From: Halosimplex litoreum
GTDB taxonomy: Archaea > Halobacteriota > Halobacteria > Halobacteriales > Haloarculaceae
Assembly (NCBI RefSeq): GCF_016065055.1
Contig: NZ_CP065856.1
Span: forward strand, 1,177,836 to 1,241,835
DNA: 64,000 bases
Reading direction: 5' to 3'
The notes beneath the pieces are model-generated. The model ran no database searches. It was not told the DNA's origin and saw only the letters and a program-made list of their open reading frames with translations. A program made the translations under genes and the position numbers. Every line of letters starts with the position of its first letter. Position 1 is the first letter of the stretch. Shown in pieces: positions 32,555 through 40,972 of this stretch.

Positions 32555-33592
32555 TCAGTCCGCGGTGGTGGTCGAGTAGCCGGTCTCCGACCGGAGGGCC
32601 CGGACCGAACTGACGACGACTGCGCCGGAGACGAGCGCGGCCGCGCCGAGGATGACGACCAGCGAGACCGTCTGGAGGACGGGGACGTCCGCGAACTCTC
32701 CGACCTTGCGGATCGCGACGGCCAGCGCGCCCAGCAGGAGCATCACGCCGAAGTACACCTTGATCTCGTCCTCGTCGACGAGGTCGGTCGCCGCGGCGCC
32801 CAGCCGCGCGCCGAGGGCGCTCCCGGCCAGCAGCGGGACGACGATCGACAGGTCGACCGCCCCGTCGATCGCGTAGAGGAAGCTCCCGATCCCGCCCGAG
32901 AAGACGATCTCGAAGAGGTCGGTCCCGACGGCGACCGGGACCGGCACGCCGATGAGATAGAACAGCGCGGGCATGCGGATGAACCCGCCACCGACACCGA
33001 GGAACCCCGACAGCAGGCCGGTCGCGAACGCCACCCCGAGGATCATCCACAGCGACACGGAGATGCCACCGCGGAGGTTCATCATCGGGGGCACCCGGTA
33101 GGACTGGATCTTCTTGGCGATGTCGGGGATGTCCTCGTCGTCGACGTCGGCCTCGCCCTCCGCGTCGTGGCTGATGCCGCCACCGCCACCACCCCGCGTC
33201 GCGGTGTAGGTGATGAACACGCCGATACCGCCCAGCAGGGCGACGTAGATGACGCTGACGACGGTGTCGGCCAGCCCGATGTCCTGCAGCCAGTGCAGCC
33301 CCAGCTTCCCGACCTCGATCCCCGCGGTCGTCCCGGCGATCATGAGGACGCCGAGCTTGTAGTCGACCTGGCCGAGGTCGCGGTGTTTGAGCGTCGCGAT
33401 CACCGACGTGGCGAACACGAACGCCAGCCCGGAGGCGACGGCCACGTCCGTCTCGTAGCCCATCACCATCAGCGCGGGCGTGACGAGAAAGGACCCCCCC
33501 ATCCCGAAGAAGCCGAAGAGGAGACCGATCAGTACCCCGAAGCCGGCGAACAACGCGAGCAGGGTGACTGCGACGCCGAACAGCTCCATCAC
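32555..33592 (-). CDS. Sulfite exporter TauE/SafE family permease
   Basis: 345 residues, eight to nine predicted helices in two repeats: GVLIGLLFGFFGMGGSFLVTPALM near residue 20 and GLLSGFLGVGGGFIRMPALFYLIGVP near residue 195, both with the family's G-x-G-G-G turn. A polar loop (~145-175) separates the halves. Members export sulfite, sulfoacetate or related anions. The ATG overlaps the stop of the upstream DUF7512 gene by one base. Confidence 0.9.
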   Translation of the reverse strand: MMELFGVAVTLLALFAGFGVLIGLLFGFFGMGGSFLVTPALMVMGYETDVAVASGLAFVFATSVIATLKHRDLGQVDYKLGVLMIAGTTAGIEVGKLGLHWLQDIGLADTVVSVIYVALLGGIGVFITYTATRGGGGGGISHDAEGEADVDDEDIPDIAKKIQSYRVPPMMNLRGGISVSLWMILGVAFATGLLSGFLGVGGGFIRMPALFYLIGVPVPVAVGTDLFEIVFSGGIGSFLYAIDGAVDLSIVVPLLAGSALGARLGAAATDLVDEDEIKVYFGVMLLLGALAVAIRKVGEFADVPVLQTVSLVVILGAAALVSGAVVVSSVRALRSETGYSTTTAD

Positions 33593-33741
33593 GAATCACC
33601 CCGCAGCGCCGCGACGAGCCGCGGGCCGACCAGGCGTTCGAGGAACCCGTAGCCGACGTACAGGACGATCGCCTCCACCAGTACGACCCCGATCACGAGC
33701 GCGGCACCGTCGACGCCGGCCGCGCTCTCAAGCCCGAACAT
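33592..33741 (-). CDS. DUF7512-type micro-protein (single transmembrane helix)
   Basis: 49 residues, shorter than most gene callers accept: MFGLESAAG, one hydrophobic helix (ALVIGVVLVEAIVLYVGYGF), then LERLVGPRLVAALRGDS. Its TGA shares a base with the ATG of the TauE/SafE gene (TGATG), so the two are translationally coupled. Haloarchaeal DUF7512 proteins occur in this position; it may be a small subunit of the exporter. Confidence 0.75.
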
Positions 33742-34114
33742 TCGTCGACACCTCGATCGATATTGCGCGTTTCATGGATTTCTACTCACGTCCCGGTAGT
33801 CGACTACTACATTTAACGGTTTTGGGACCGCAATACAATATTACTGCAGCGGATGGCATCGCTAACTCACCCGAATATTTCCGTACGTTATGGAGATATT
33901 CGGTCGCGAACGGTCGGTTCGAGGGGGGCTCGAAACGGTGCAGGTGTCGCTCGCGCGCGGATCGGTGCGAGTGGGCCCGAGCGGGTTCGCCGACAGATCT
34001 CGACCGGGTCGGATCCGGTCGATCGGCCCGTCGGCGAGCGACGTGGGACGCGTTTCGGCGCACCTGTATTGTTTAATCCAAACAATATTATACGAGCGAC
34101 GCGTCGGTCCGATC
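33742..34114. other. 373-bp divergent promoter region rich in inverted repeats
   Basis: AT-richer than its surroundings. Contains a 12-bp near-perfect inverted repeat (33871-33903), a GCAATACAATATTACTGC element (33834-33851) and acaatattata at 34082-34092, ~22-33 nt before the universal stress gene start. No gene seen. Confidence 0.5.
33871..33903. promoter_or_regulatory. Inverted repeat CCGAATATTTCC-N9-GGAGATATTCGG
   Basis: 12-bp arms with one mismatch between the divergent TauE/DUF7512 and universal-stress genes, 130 bp from the former start and 210 bp from the latter. Could be an operator or a transcript hairpin. Confidence 0.4.
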
Positions 34115-34951
34115 ATGAGAGCGATCTACGCGACGGACCTCTCGGCGGCGAGCGAGGCGGCCATCGAGAACGAGACCTGTCTGGAGTGTCTCGAACGGAT
34201 CGGCGTCGAGACGATCCACCTGGTGACGGTCGTCCCCTCGAACGTCCATCCGGGGATGCCGGGACTGGACCTGGAGGGGCGCCGCGAGCGCGCGCTCGAC
34301 CGTTACCGCGGCGTGATGGAGGCGGCGGGCTTCGGCGTCGAGACCCACGTCGTCCGGGGGACCCCCTACCGGCGCATCAACGGGATCGCGGAGACGGTGC
34401 GGGCGGACCTGACGATCGTCGGCTCGCGGGGACAGAGCCCGCTGGCCAACCGCGTCATCGGCTCGACCGCCCGGAATCTCGCGCGGACGACCGTCGTCCC
34501 GCTGCTGGTCAACCGCGTCGAACGCGAGGACGACCAGCCGGCGGTGCTCCGCGAGCACCTGTTCCAGCGGGTGCTCTACGCCACCGACTTCTCCGAGAAC
34601 GCCGAACGGGCCTTCGACGCGTTCTCGTACCTCCGTCACGCGACCCAGGAGGCGACGCTCGTCCACGTCGAATCGCCGAAAGATCAGGGCGAGACGGACC
34701 CCGAGGGGCGCCTCGCCGAACTCGCCGAGACGCTCGACGACTGGGACATCGAGACGGCGATCGAGGTCCGACGTGGCGACCCCGCCGAGGAGATCCTCGA
34801 CGTCGAGACGGCGGTGACGCCGACCACGACGCTGGTCGGGTCGCGCGGGCAGAGTCGGATCCGCCGGCTGATGCTCGGGAGCGTCTCCGAGGACCTGGTC
34901 GCCCGGGCCAGCGGGAACGTCTACCTGGTCCCGCCGCCCCGGACGACCTGA
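34115..34951 (+). CDS. Universal stress protein, tandem UspA domains
   Basis: 278 residues made of two Usp folds: MRAIYATDLSAASEAAIENE ... LTIVGSRGQSPLANRVIGSTARNLART (ATP-binding G-x2-G-x9-G-type motif) and FQRVLYATDFSENAERAFDAF ... TTLVGSRGQSRIRRLMLGSVSEDLV. Probably binds ATP; role in stress response. ATG 34115 is directly downstream of a TATA-like acaatattata. Isolated unit convergent with the PiT gene. Confidence 0.88.
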   Translation: MRAIYATDLSAASEAAIENETCLECLERIGVETIHLVTVVPSNVHPGMPGLDLEGRRERALDRYRGVMEAAGFGVETHVVRGTPYRRINGIAETVRADLTIVGSRGQSPLANRVIGSTARNLARTTVVPLLVNRVEREDDQPAVLREHLFQRVLYATDFSENAERAFDAFSYLRHATQEATLVHVESPKDQGETDPEGRLAELAETLDDWDIETAIEVRRGDPAEEILDVETAVTPTTTLVGSRGQSRIRRLMLGSVSEDLVARASGNVYLVPPPRTT

Positions 34952-35027
34952 CGAGCCGTCCGTCTCGACGGATCGGCGGACCGCCACGGCACGATTTTCG
35001 GGAAGGAAGTCGTGAGGAGCAGCCGGT

Positions 35028-36203
35028 TCAGACCGGCAACACGGCGATCGAGCCGTAGCCGAGTACGAACGCGAGCGCGAACGACCCCGCCCAGGCGCCG
35101 ACGGTCACGGCGATCTTGCGCGCGCTGACCGCGTCGCTGCCGCCGACGGCGGCACCGCTGCCGATGATCGCGCTGACCACGATCTCGTTGAACGAGACCG
35201 GGACGCCCAGCAGCACGGCGAGCTGTGCGATCAGGAAGGAAGGGACCAGCGCGGCGATCGACCGGCGCGGACCCAGCGAGGAGTAGTCCCGCGCCAGCGA
35301 CTTGATCATCCGCGGGGCGCCGGTCCACGAGCCGACGAGGATCCCGAGTCCGCCGCCGACGAGCACGGCCGCTACCGGGACCATCTCCACCGAGTCGAGC
35401 AACGGGAGCAGCGGCCCGACGGCGAGGCCGACCTGACTCCCGCCCGCGGAGAAGGCGACGAGCGACCCGAGCGCGAGCAGCACGCGCCGGAGCCCGCCGC
35501 TCGTGTCCCGTCGGACGTCCCACCAGACGAGGACACCGATCGAGAGCGCGACGACCCCCGAGACCGCGACCGGCCCGACCGTCGCGACGTCGATGGTTCG
35601 CCCGGCGAGCCCGACGAACGAGCCCGCCGTCTTCCCCGGACCGACGTACGCGAACTCGACGTTCGCAAGGACGGCGCCGACGAGCGCGGCCAGCGTCGCG
35701 ACGCTGTAGCGTTCGGGCACGTCGACCCGCGGGAGGACGCTCGCGATCGCGTAGGCCAGCCCGCCGCCGACGAACGGCGTCAGCAGCCAGACCGCGCCGA
35801 TCTGCAGGTACTTCGACGGGACGGGCGAGCCACCCAGCGCCAGCCCGACGCCGACGACCGAGCCGGTGACGGTGAACGCCGTCGCGATCGGGTAGCCGGT
35901 CCGGATCCCGACCGCCATCAACCCCGCGCCGATCGCGAGGACGACGATGACGCCAGTCACCGGGAGGGAGATGCCGCCGACGAGGCCGCGACCGACCGCC
36001 TCGGAGACGTTCGCCCCCTGGACGACCGCGCCCGCGAACCCGAAGATCCCCACGACGAAGGCCGCTCGCATCGTCGAGATGGCGTTGGCACCGACCGCGG
36101 GGGCGAAGGGAGTCGCACCGCTCGACCCCGCGCCGATCACCCACGCCATGAACAGGCTCGCGGCTCCGGCGACGAGGAACAGGCCGACGACAGATGGATC
36201 CAT
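35028..36203 (-). CDS. PiT-family anion permease
   Basis: 391 residues, ~10-11 helices with the duplicated PiT signature: FMAWVIGAGSSGATPFAPAVGANAIST near the N-terminus and GVPVSFNEIVVSAIIGSGAAVGG near residue 330. Classical PiT proteins import phosphate, but family members in sulfur loci (CysP type) carry sulfate or thiosulfate. Here it is followed in the region by YeeE/YedE and persulfide genes, which favours a sulfur anion; sequence alone does not decide. Confidence 0.85.
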   Translation of the reverse strand: MDPSVVGLFLVAGAASLFMAWVIGAGSSGATPFAPAVGANAISTMRAAFVVGIFGFAGAVVQGANVSEAVGRGLVGGISLPVTGVIVVLAIGAGLMAVGIRTGYPIATAFTVTGSVVGVGLALGGSPVPSKYLQIGAVWLLTPFVGGGLAYAIASVLPRVDVPERYSVATLAALVGAVLANVEFAYVGPGKTAGSFVGLAGRTIDVATVGPVAVSGVVALSIGVLVWWDVRRDTSGGLRRVLLALGSLVAFSAGGSQVGLAVGPLLPLLDSVEMVPVAAVLVGGGLGILVGSWTGAPRMIKSLARDYSSLGPRRSIAALVPSFLIAQLAVLLGVPVSFNEIVVSAIIGSGAAVGGSDAVSARKIAVTVGAWAGSFALAFVLGYGSIAVLPV

Positions 36204-36225
36204 GAGCGAAGCGTGCGAACCGGTG

Positions 36226-36687
36226 TCAGTCCGCTCCCGACGGTGCGGGGGCGGTGTCGGCCGCGCGACTCCGCCAGTATCCCTGGACGTACGCGCCGAG
36301 GAACATCCCGGCGAGCGCCCAGAGGATGGTCACGTTGCCGGTTCCGAGGCTGGCGTAGGCGGCGCCCGGACAGATACCCGACAGCCCCCAGCCGACGCCG
36401 AAGACGGCGCCGCCGACCAGGACGTTCCGGTCGAACGGCTTCAGCCGTCGCTCGTAGGGGTCGCCCGTCAGCGGTGCGGCGTCCCGGATCCGGGGCAACA
36501 GCGCGAACGCGACCCCGGAGACGATCGCGGCCCCGAACATCACGAACGGCAGCCCGAGGTCCTCGAACTGGAGGAAATTCAGCACGACCTCCGGCCGCGC
36601 CATGTGGCTGAACCCGAGGCCGAACCCGAAGACGATGCCGCCGGCGAAGACCAGCGGCTTGAACAGCGGATGTCGGTCCGCGCTCAC
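36226..36687 (-). CDS. YeeE/YedE-type (DUF6691) sulfur transport subunit
   Basis: 153 residues beginning at GTG 36687; four hydrophobic segments. LVGGAVFGVGWGLSGICPGAAYASLGTGN is the family signature with the conserved Cys in SGICPGAA. It forms one half of a split YeeE/YedE channel with the next gene upstream (36746-37303), and is predicted to import thiosulfate or sulfide-derived sulfur. Confidence 0.85.
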   Translation of the reverse strand: MSADRHPLFKPLVFAGGIVFGFGLGFSHMARPEVVLNFLQFEDLGLPFVMFGAAIVSGVAFALLPRIRDAAPLTGDPYERRLKPFDRNVLVGGAVFGVGWGLSGICPGAAYASLGTGNVTILWALAGMFLGAYVQGYWRSRAADTAPAPSGAD

Positions 36688-36745
36688 GTGTCGCTCCCTC
36701 CGGTCGCTCCCGTTCGCGCAGTTCGAGACGCAAGCGTCTCGCGCA

Positions 36746-37303
36746 TTACGGGCTCACCCCCAGCGCCGCGACGATCTGGGCGGTCCCGATCGCCACCGTC
36801 AGGAACGTCACTACGCCGACCAGCGACGTCTTCGACGCCGAACCGACGCCGCAGACGCCGTGGCCGGACGTGCAGCCCTTCCCGATGCGGGTGCCGACAC
36901 CGACCAGGATACCGCCCAGGAACAGCCGCCAGGGCTGGACCGCGGTCGACCACAGCGTCACGCCGGCGACCTCGTAGAGCTGGCCGGTCGTCCCGGGCTC
37001 GTACAGCGAACTCGTGACTACGCCGGACTGAACCGTCGCGGCGAACGCCAGCCCGCCCAGGACGATCCCGGCCGTGAACACGAGCCGCCAGTCACGCGAG
37101 CCGACGTACTGCTGGAACCGCGACTGGCCGGAGACGTACGACAGCGTCGACTCCAGGAACGTGCTCGCCCCGGCCGGGATGCCCGTACCGACGTAGATCA
37201 CGACGGTCCCGAGCCCGACCAGCAGGCCGCCGACGGCGTAGCGACTGACGCCGTTGGGGAACAGGTCGGCGGCCGCCTGCAGCGCGACTGGATCAGCTAC
37301 CAT
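36746..37303 (-). CDS. YeeE/YedE-type sulfur transport subunit
   Basis: 185 residues with conserved GTRIGKGCTSGHGVCGVGSASKTSL near residue 140 (Cys pair of the YeeE thiosulfate pathway) and VGLGTVVIYVGTGIPAG near the N-terminus. The first gene after the rhodanese-MBL gene, 8 bp downstream of it, so all three are likely one transcript that starts at 38505. Confidence 0.88.
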   Translation of the reverse strand: MVADPVALQAAADLFPNGVSRYAVGGLLVGLGTVVIYVGTGIPAGASTFLESTLSYVSGQSRFQQYVGSRDWRLVFTAGIVLGGLAFAATVQSGVVTSSLYEPGTTGQLYEVAGVTLWSTAVQPWRLFLGGILVGVGTRIGKGCTSGHGVCGVGSASKTSLVGVVTFLTVAIGTAQIVAALGVSP

Positions 37304-37311
37304 GGGTCCGT

Positions 37312-38505
37312 TCAGTCACCCGCGAGCGATTCCTGGCTGGCGGCACAGTTGTTCGGCCCCAGTTCGAGCGTGAACGCCGCCTCGTCGTCGACGGCGTTCT
37401 GGCCGAGGTTCGTCGCGATTATCTCCTCGTAGTTGGCCGGCCGGGGCGGCATGTCCGAGAGGATCAGCTCGACGAACCCGTCTTCGTCCATGGTGAGGGC
37501 GTCCATCTCGTCGACCAGCTGGCCGATCGGCGCCGTGTAGGTGCCGTCGTCGGCCGGCTCGGCGGCGTCGCTGAAGTGCGCGCCGCCGACGAGCGTGTCG
37601 TCGGGCAGCGCCAGGACCCGTTCCTGCAGCGACTCGTAGAGCATCCGCGCCGCGTCGGGCGCGCCGTCGTCACCCTCTTCGAGGTCGGGGCGGGCGACGC
37701 TCTCGACGAACAGCCCGTCGCCCGTGGCGAGCAGACCGTCGTCGAGCAGGTAGGAGGTCATCCCGGTCGTGTGGCCGGGCGTGTGGACGGCCTCGATCGT
37801 CGCGTCGCCGACTTCGAAGGTGTCGCCGTCGGCGGCGGTCGTCAGCTCGTCCGCGTAGGTGACGCCGCGGTCGACCGCGGCCTCGGGGACGACGCCCTCG
37901 ACGCCCTCGGTGTCGAGGTCGCGCACGCCCGAGATGTGGTCGGCGTGAACGTGGGTGTCGAGCGCGTACTTCAGATCGACACCGAGGTCGTCGGTATCGG
38001 AGAGATAGCGGTCGGTGAACGCGCGCAGCGGGTCGACGACGGCGGCCTCGCCGTCGTCGTAGAGCAGGTAGCCCAGACAGCCCGAGGACGGGCGCTGATA
38101 CTGCAACAGCGTCCCCGCGCCGTCGTAGCGCTCGACTTCGACCGCCTCGTAGATGCGCGCCCAGCCGTTCATGCCGTCTTCGAGGTGGTTCACGTCGTAC
38201 CCGCGCTCGGCGAGCGTCCCCGCGACGAACTCGCTGGCGCCGCCTTTCGCACAGAGGACGGTCACCTCGCGGTCGTCGGGGATCCGATCGAGGGCGTCCG
38301 CGTCGATATCGTCCTCGAGGAACTCGAAGTACGGGACGTTGACCGACGTGACGTTCTCGCCGTCGATGCGCCACTCTTCGTAGTCGGAACCCATCCGCGC
38401 GTCGAGCAGCGTCACGTCCTCGCCCGCGTCGATGCGATCCTTCAGCGTCTCCGGGGCGACCGTCGCCACGTCGGCGTCCGGAGTCGGGAAGTCGTCTGCG
38501 TTCAT
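37312..38505 (-). CDS. Rhodanese - metallo-beta-lactamase fusion (persulfide dioxygenase-like)
   Basis: 397 residues. N-terminal rhodanese domain with active-site loop VLCAKGGASEF (catalytic Cys near residue 92), then an MBL domain with the metal motif DTHVHADHISGVRDL near residue 187, HTPGHTTGM, and LLATGDGLFVESVARPDL. C-terminal tail ends GPNNCAASQES. In ETHE1/BLH-type enzymes the MBL oxidises glutathione persulfide to sulfite and the rhodanese moves sulfane sulfur; halophiles lack glutathione, so another thiol is expected. Sulfite formed could leave through TauE/SafE. Confidence 0.88.
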   Translation of the reverse strand: MNADDFPTPDADVATVAPETLKDRIDAGEDVTLLDARMGSDYEEWRIDGENVTSVNVPYFEFLEDDIDADALDRIPDDREVTVLCAKGGASEFVAGTLAERGYDVNHLEDGMNGWARIYEAVEVERYDGAGTLLQYQRPSSGCLGYLLYDDGEAAVVDPLRAFTDRYLSDTDDLGVDLKYALDTHVHADHISGVRDLDTEGVEGVVPEAAVDRGVTYADELTTAADGDTFEVGDATIEAVHTPGHTTGMTSYLLDDGLLATGDGLFVESVARPDLEEGDDGAPDAARMLYESLQERVLALPDDTLVGGAHFSDAAEPADDGTYTAPIGQLVDEMDALTMDEDGFVELILSDMPPRPANYEEIIATNLGQNAVDDEAAFTLELGPNNCAASQESLAGD

Positions 38506-38565
38506 GAGTGTACCCCCACCTACCGGGTGGACACACTAAAGAGTTTGCATAGAAATCCACCAACC

Positions 38566-38576
38566 ACACAATATAG
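38566..38576 (-). promoter_or_regulatory. CAATATA element upstream of the persulfide gene
   Basis: Plus-strand acacaatatag, ~61-71 nt upstream of ATG 38505, is one of the recurring CAATA-type elements of this island; could be a TATA/BRE or an operator. A related gatattgtgc sits at 38710-38719, upstream of the divergent tusA gene. Confidence 0.35.
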
Positions 38577-38755
38577 TTCGCGGCACAGTCGACCCCGAAG
38601 CACGCATATAAGCATACGTGCGCGGAATAGGGCGCATTTTCACCGTGTTCCCAGAGACCAGTTGTTTGTATACTGCGCAAGAACCAACATTCTTTTAACC
38701 ACGTAGCCGATATTGTGCGTTAGCTCCAAGACAGACCAACGGAGCGGACACAACA

Positions 38756-39001
38756 ATGAGTGCAGAATACGACATCGCGGAGACGCTCGACGTGAAAGGC
38801 GCATCGTGCCCGATGCCGGTCGTCAAGACCAAATCGGCCATCGACGACCTCGGCGCCGACGAGGTCCTGGAAGTACTCGCCACCGACTCCGGCAGCATGA
38901 GCGACATCGACGGCTGGGCCGACGGCACCGAGGGCGTCGAACTGCTCGGACAGGAGGAGAGCGGTGACGTGTACAAACACTACGTGCGCAAGACGGAGTG
39001 A
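38756..39001 (+). CDS. TusA-family sulfurtransferase
   Basis: 81 residues with the TusA active site KGASCPMPVVKTKSAI (CPxP motif, Cys near residue 20). TusA carries sulfane sulfur as a persulfide between proteins. It starts a plus-strand unit followed 2 bp later by a DsrE-type gene, a combination found in dissimilatory sulfur oxidation and sulfur trafficking. Confidence 0.92.
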   Translation: MSAEYDIAETLDVKGASCPMPVVKTKSAIDDLGADEVLEVLATDSGSMSDIDGWADGTEGVELLGQEESGDVYKHYVRKTE

Positions 39002-39003
39002 CG

Positions 39004-39600
39004 ATGAGCACGGACACGTCAGACACGCCGGCCGACGACGCCCCCGACGCGGCCGAGAGTGACGCGCCCTCCCGTGCGGAACTGGCCGCGCGCGTCGCGG
39101 AACTCGAGGAGTCACTCGCCGAGGCGACCGACGACGACGACGGCAAGAAGATGTCCATCATCGCCACCAAGGGGACGCTGGACATGGCCTACCCGCCGCT
39201 GATCCTCGCCAGCACCGCCGCCGCCTTCGGCTACGAGGTGACGGTCTTCCACACGTTCTGGGGACTGGACATCCTCCACGAGGAGCGGTCGAAGAACCTC
39301 AAGCTCAGTTCCGTCGGCAACCCCAACATGCCCGTGCCCAACGCGGTCGCCGCCCTCCCCGGCATGGACCGGGTGACCACGAAGATGATGGAGAAGAAGA
39401 TCGACGACAACGACACCGCCACGATCGAGGAACTCCTCGAGACGAGCCTCGACATGGGCGTGGAGTTCCAGGCCTGCCAGATGACCATCGAGTTGATGGA
39501 CTACGACGAGGCGGAGTTCTACGACGGCGTCACCACCGGCGTCGGCGCGGCGACCGCGCTACAGGACATGGCCGACGCCGACATCCAGCTGCTGGTCTAA
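39004..39600 (+). CDS. DsrE/DsrF-like sulfur carrier protein
   Basis: 198 residues. Acidic N-terminal ~45-residue extension, then KKMSIIATKGTLDMAYPPLILASTAAAFGYEVTVFHTFWG (DsrE-like fold) and a C-terminal segment with MGVEFQACQMTIELMDY; the Cys in ACQM (near residue 159) matches the persulfide-carrying Cys of the DsrE2/DsrE3 group. Probably accepts sulfur from the TusA encoded just upstream. ATG 39004 preferred over GTG 38998. Confidence 0.88.
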   Translation: MSTDTSDTPADDAPDAAESDAPSRAELAARVAELEESLAEATDDDDGKKMSIIATKGTLDMAYPPLILASTAAAFGYEVTVFHTFWGLDILHEERSKNLKLSSVGNPNMPVPNAVAALPGMDRVTTKMMEKKIDDNDTATIEELLETSLDMGVEFQACQMTIELMDYDEAEFYDGVTTGVGAATALQDMADADIQLLV

Positions 39601-39606
39601 CCTCCG

Positions 39607-39825
39607 ATGGGCGAGCTCGAGAATCCGATTTCACGCATCTCCGACGCCGTCGGCGAGGCAGAGGGCACCGGTGCGGTCGACCTCAAGCCGCCACGCACGG
39701 AGATCATCGATCCGGACGCGCTCGGAACGTTTCTCGAAGATACGACGCCGTCTGGACTCGAAGTTCGCTTCACGTATCGTGGTCACGACGTCGTCGACGA
39801 GAGCGGTCACGTCCGAGTCGGCTGA
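39607..39825 (+). CDS. Stand-alone HalOD1 output-domain protein
   Basis: 72 residues: ISDAVGEAEGTGAVDLKPPRTEIIDPDALGTFLED followed by GLEVRFTYRGHDVVDESGHVRV, which fits the HalOD1 domain of haloarchaeal signalling proteins. Starts 6 bp after the DsrE-like stop, so probably in the same operon. Role unknown; may be a protein-protein adaptor. Confidence 0.72.
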   Translation: MGELENPISRISDAVGEAEGTGAVDLKPPRTEIIDPDALGTFLEDTTPSGLEVRFTYRGHDVVDESGHVRVG

Positions 39826-39970
39826 AGCGGACCGTCTTCTCTCTCGCCGTACCCTGTTCCTCACAGGACACGCCCGCAGCGTCGCTGGTTGGTTTCCACG
39901 GATGCCCGGCGACGAGAGCGGTCGTGTGTCTGCCTGTGCAAGTTGTTTCGCAAGGGTCGATCTGGGAAGT

Positions 39971-40972
39971 TCACTCCCCGTACCCCTCACTTTCTATCGG
40001 CCCGCTGAAGACGCCGTAGAGGAACTTGAAGTACCACAGCACCAGCAACAGTACCGGGAAGCCGAGGACAGTCACGAGGTTCAGCGCCAGCGGCGAGACG
40101 ACCGCTTCTCTAACCAACAGCCCGGTCGGCGGATAGATCGTCGGGTACAGCAGAATTGCGACCAGGATCGTCAACAGTGTGGGCAGCGCCAGCGCGCTCA
40201 CGAGCCAGGCTCGGTACCGGCCGCGTCTGGCCAGTACGCTCCCGCCCAGCCCGACGGCGACCGAGAGAGCGACGACTGCAGCGACGGGCAGCGAGAGCAC
40301 CGCGTCGGCAGCGCCGCCCGCATCGGTCAGGACGACGGTTCCCAGCAGCACGACCACACCGCCGAGGTACGCCAGTGTCGCACCGATGCCGTACGTGCGT
40401 AGCTCCGCCGCCAGACCGGGCTCGGTCTTGGCCGCGAGAAACGCTGCACCCGTGAGTATCGAGACGGCGACCAGCCCGACGCCAGTCAGCGCCACTGGTA
40501 GCGTCGCCCCGCCGAACAGCCAGCGACCCGCGAGCATCCCCAACAGGAGCGGCGCGAACACACTCCCGCCGATGAACGCGTAGTCGGTGTAGCGCTTCCA
40601 GCGCTCGTCGTCGCGCTGCTCGCGGAGTTCCGGACCGAGGCCGCGGAACACCAGCGCGACGACGAACCCGAGCGCGAGCAGATAGTTGTCCGCCAGCAGG
40701 CGGGAGTACACCCGCGGGAACGCCGCCAGCAGCATCGTTCCGAAGGCGACGATCCACACCTCGTTCGCGTCCCAGATCGGTCCGAACGCCGCCAGGAACG
40801 CCTCCCGCTCGCGTTCGTCCGTCCGGATCGCGTACAGCATCCCGATACCGAAGTCGAACCCGTCGAGGACGACGTACATCCCCAACGCGAACAGCACGGC
40901 CCCGAACCAGATCTCCGGCAGCGATTCGACGAGATACGCGTCGACGGGCAGCAGCTGGTCAGTCATCGCCAC
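39971..40972 (-). CDS. cydB: Cytochrome bd-type quinol oxidase subunit II
   Basis: 333 residues with ~9 helices; the N-terminal IWFGAVLFALGMYVVLDGFDFGIGMLYAI and GPIWDANEVWIVAFGTMLLAAFP segments are CydB signatures. It pairs with CydA to reduce O2 to water using quinol at the cytoplasmic membrane. Start overlaps the cydA stop by 14 bp. No CydX-like ORF was recognised. Confidence 0.93.
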   Translation of the reverse strand: MAMTDQLLPVDAYLVESLPEIWFGAVLFALGMYVVLDGFDFGIGMLYAIRTDEREREAFLAAFGPIWDANEVWIVAFGTMLLAAFPRVYSRLLADNYLLALGFVVALVFRGLGPELREQRDDERWKRYTDYAFIGGSVFAPLLLGMLAGRWLFGGATLPVALTGVGLVAVSILTGAAFLAAKTEPGLAAELRTYGIGATLAYLGGVVVLLGTVVLTDAGGAADAVLSLPVAAVVALSVAVGLGGSVLARRGRYRAWLVSALALPTLLTILVAILLYPTIYPPTGLLVREAVVSPLALNLVTVLGFPVLLLVLWYFKFLYGVFSGPIESEGYGE

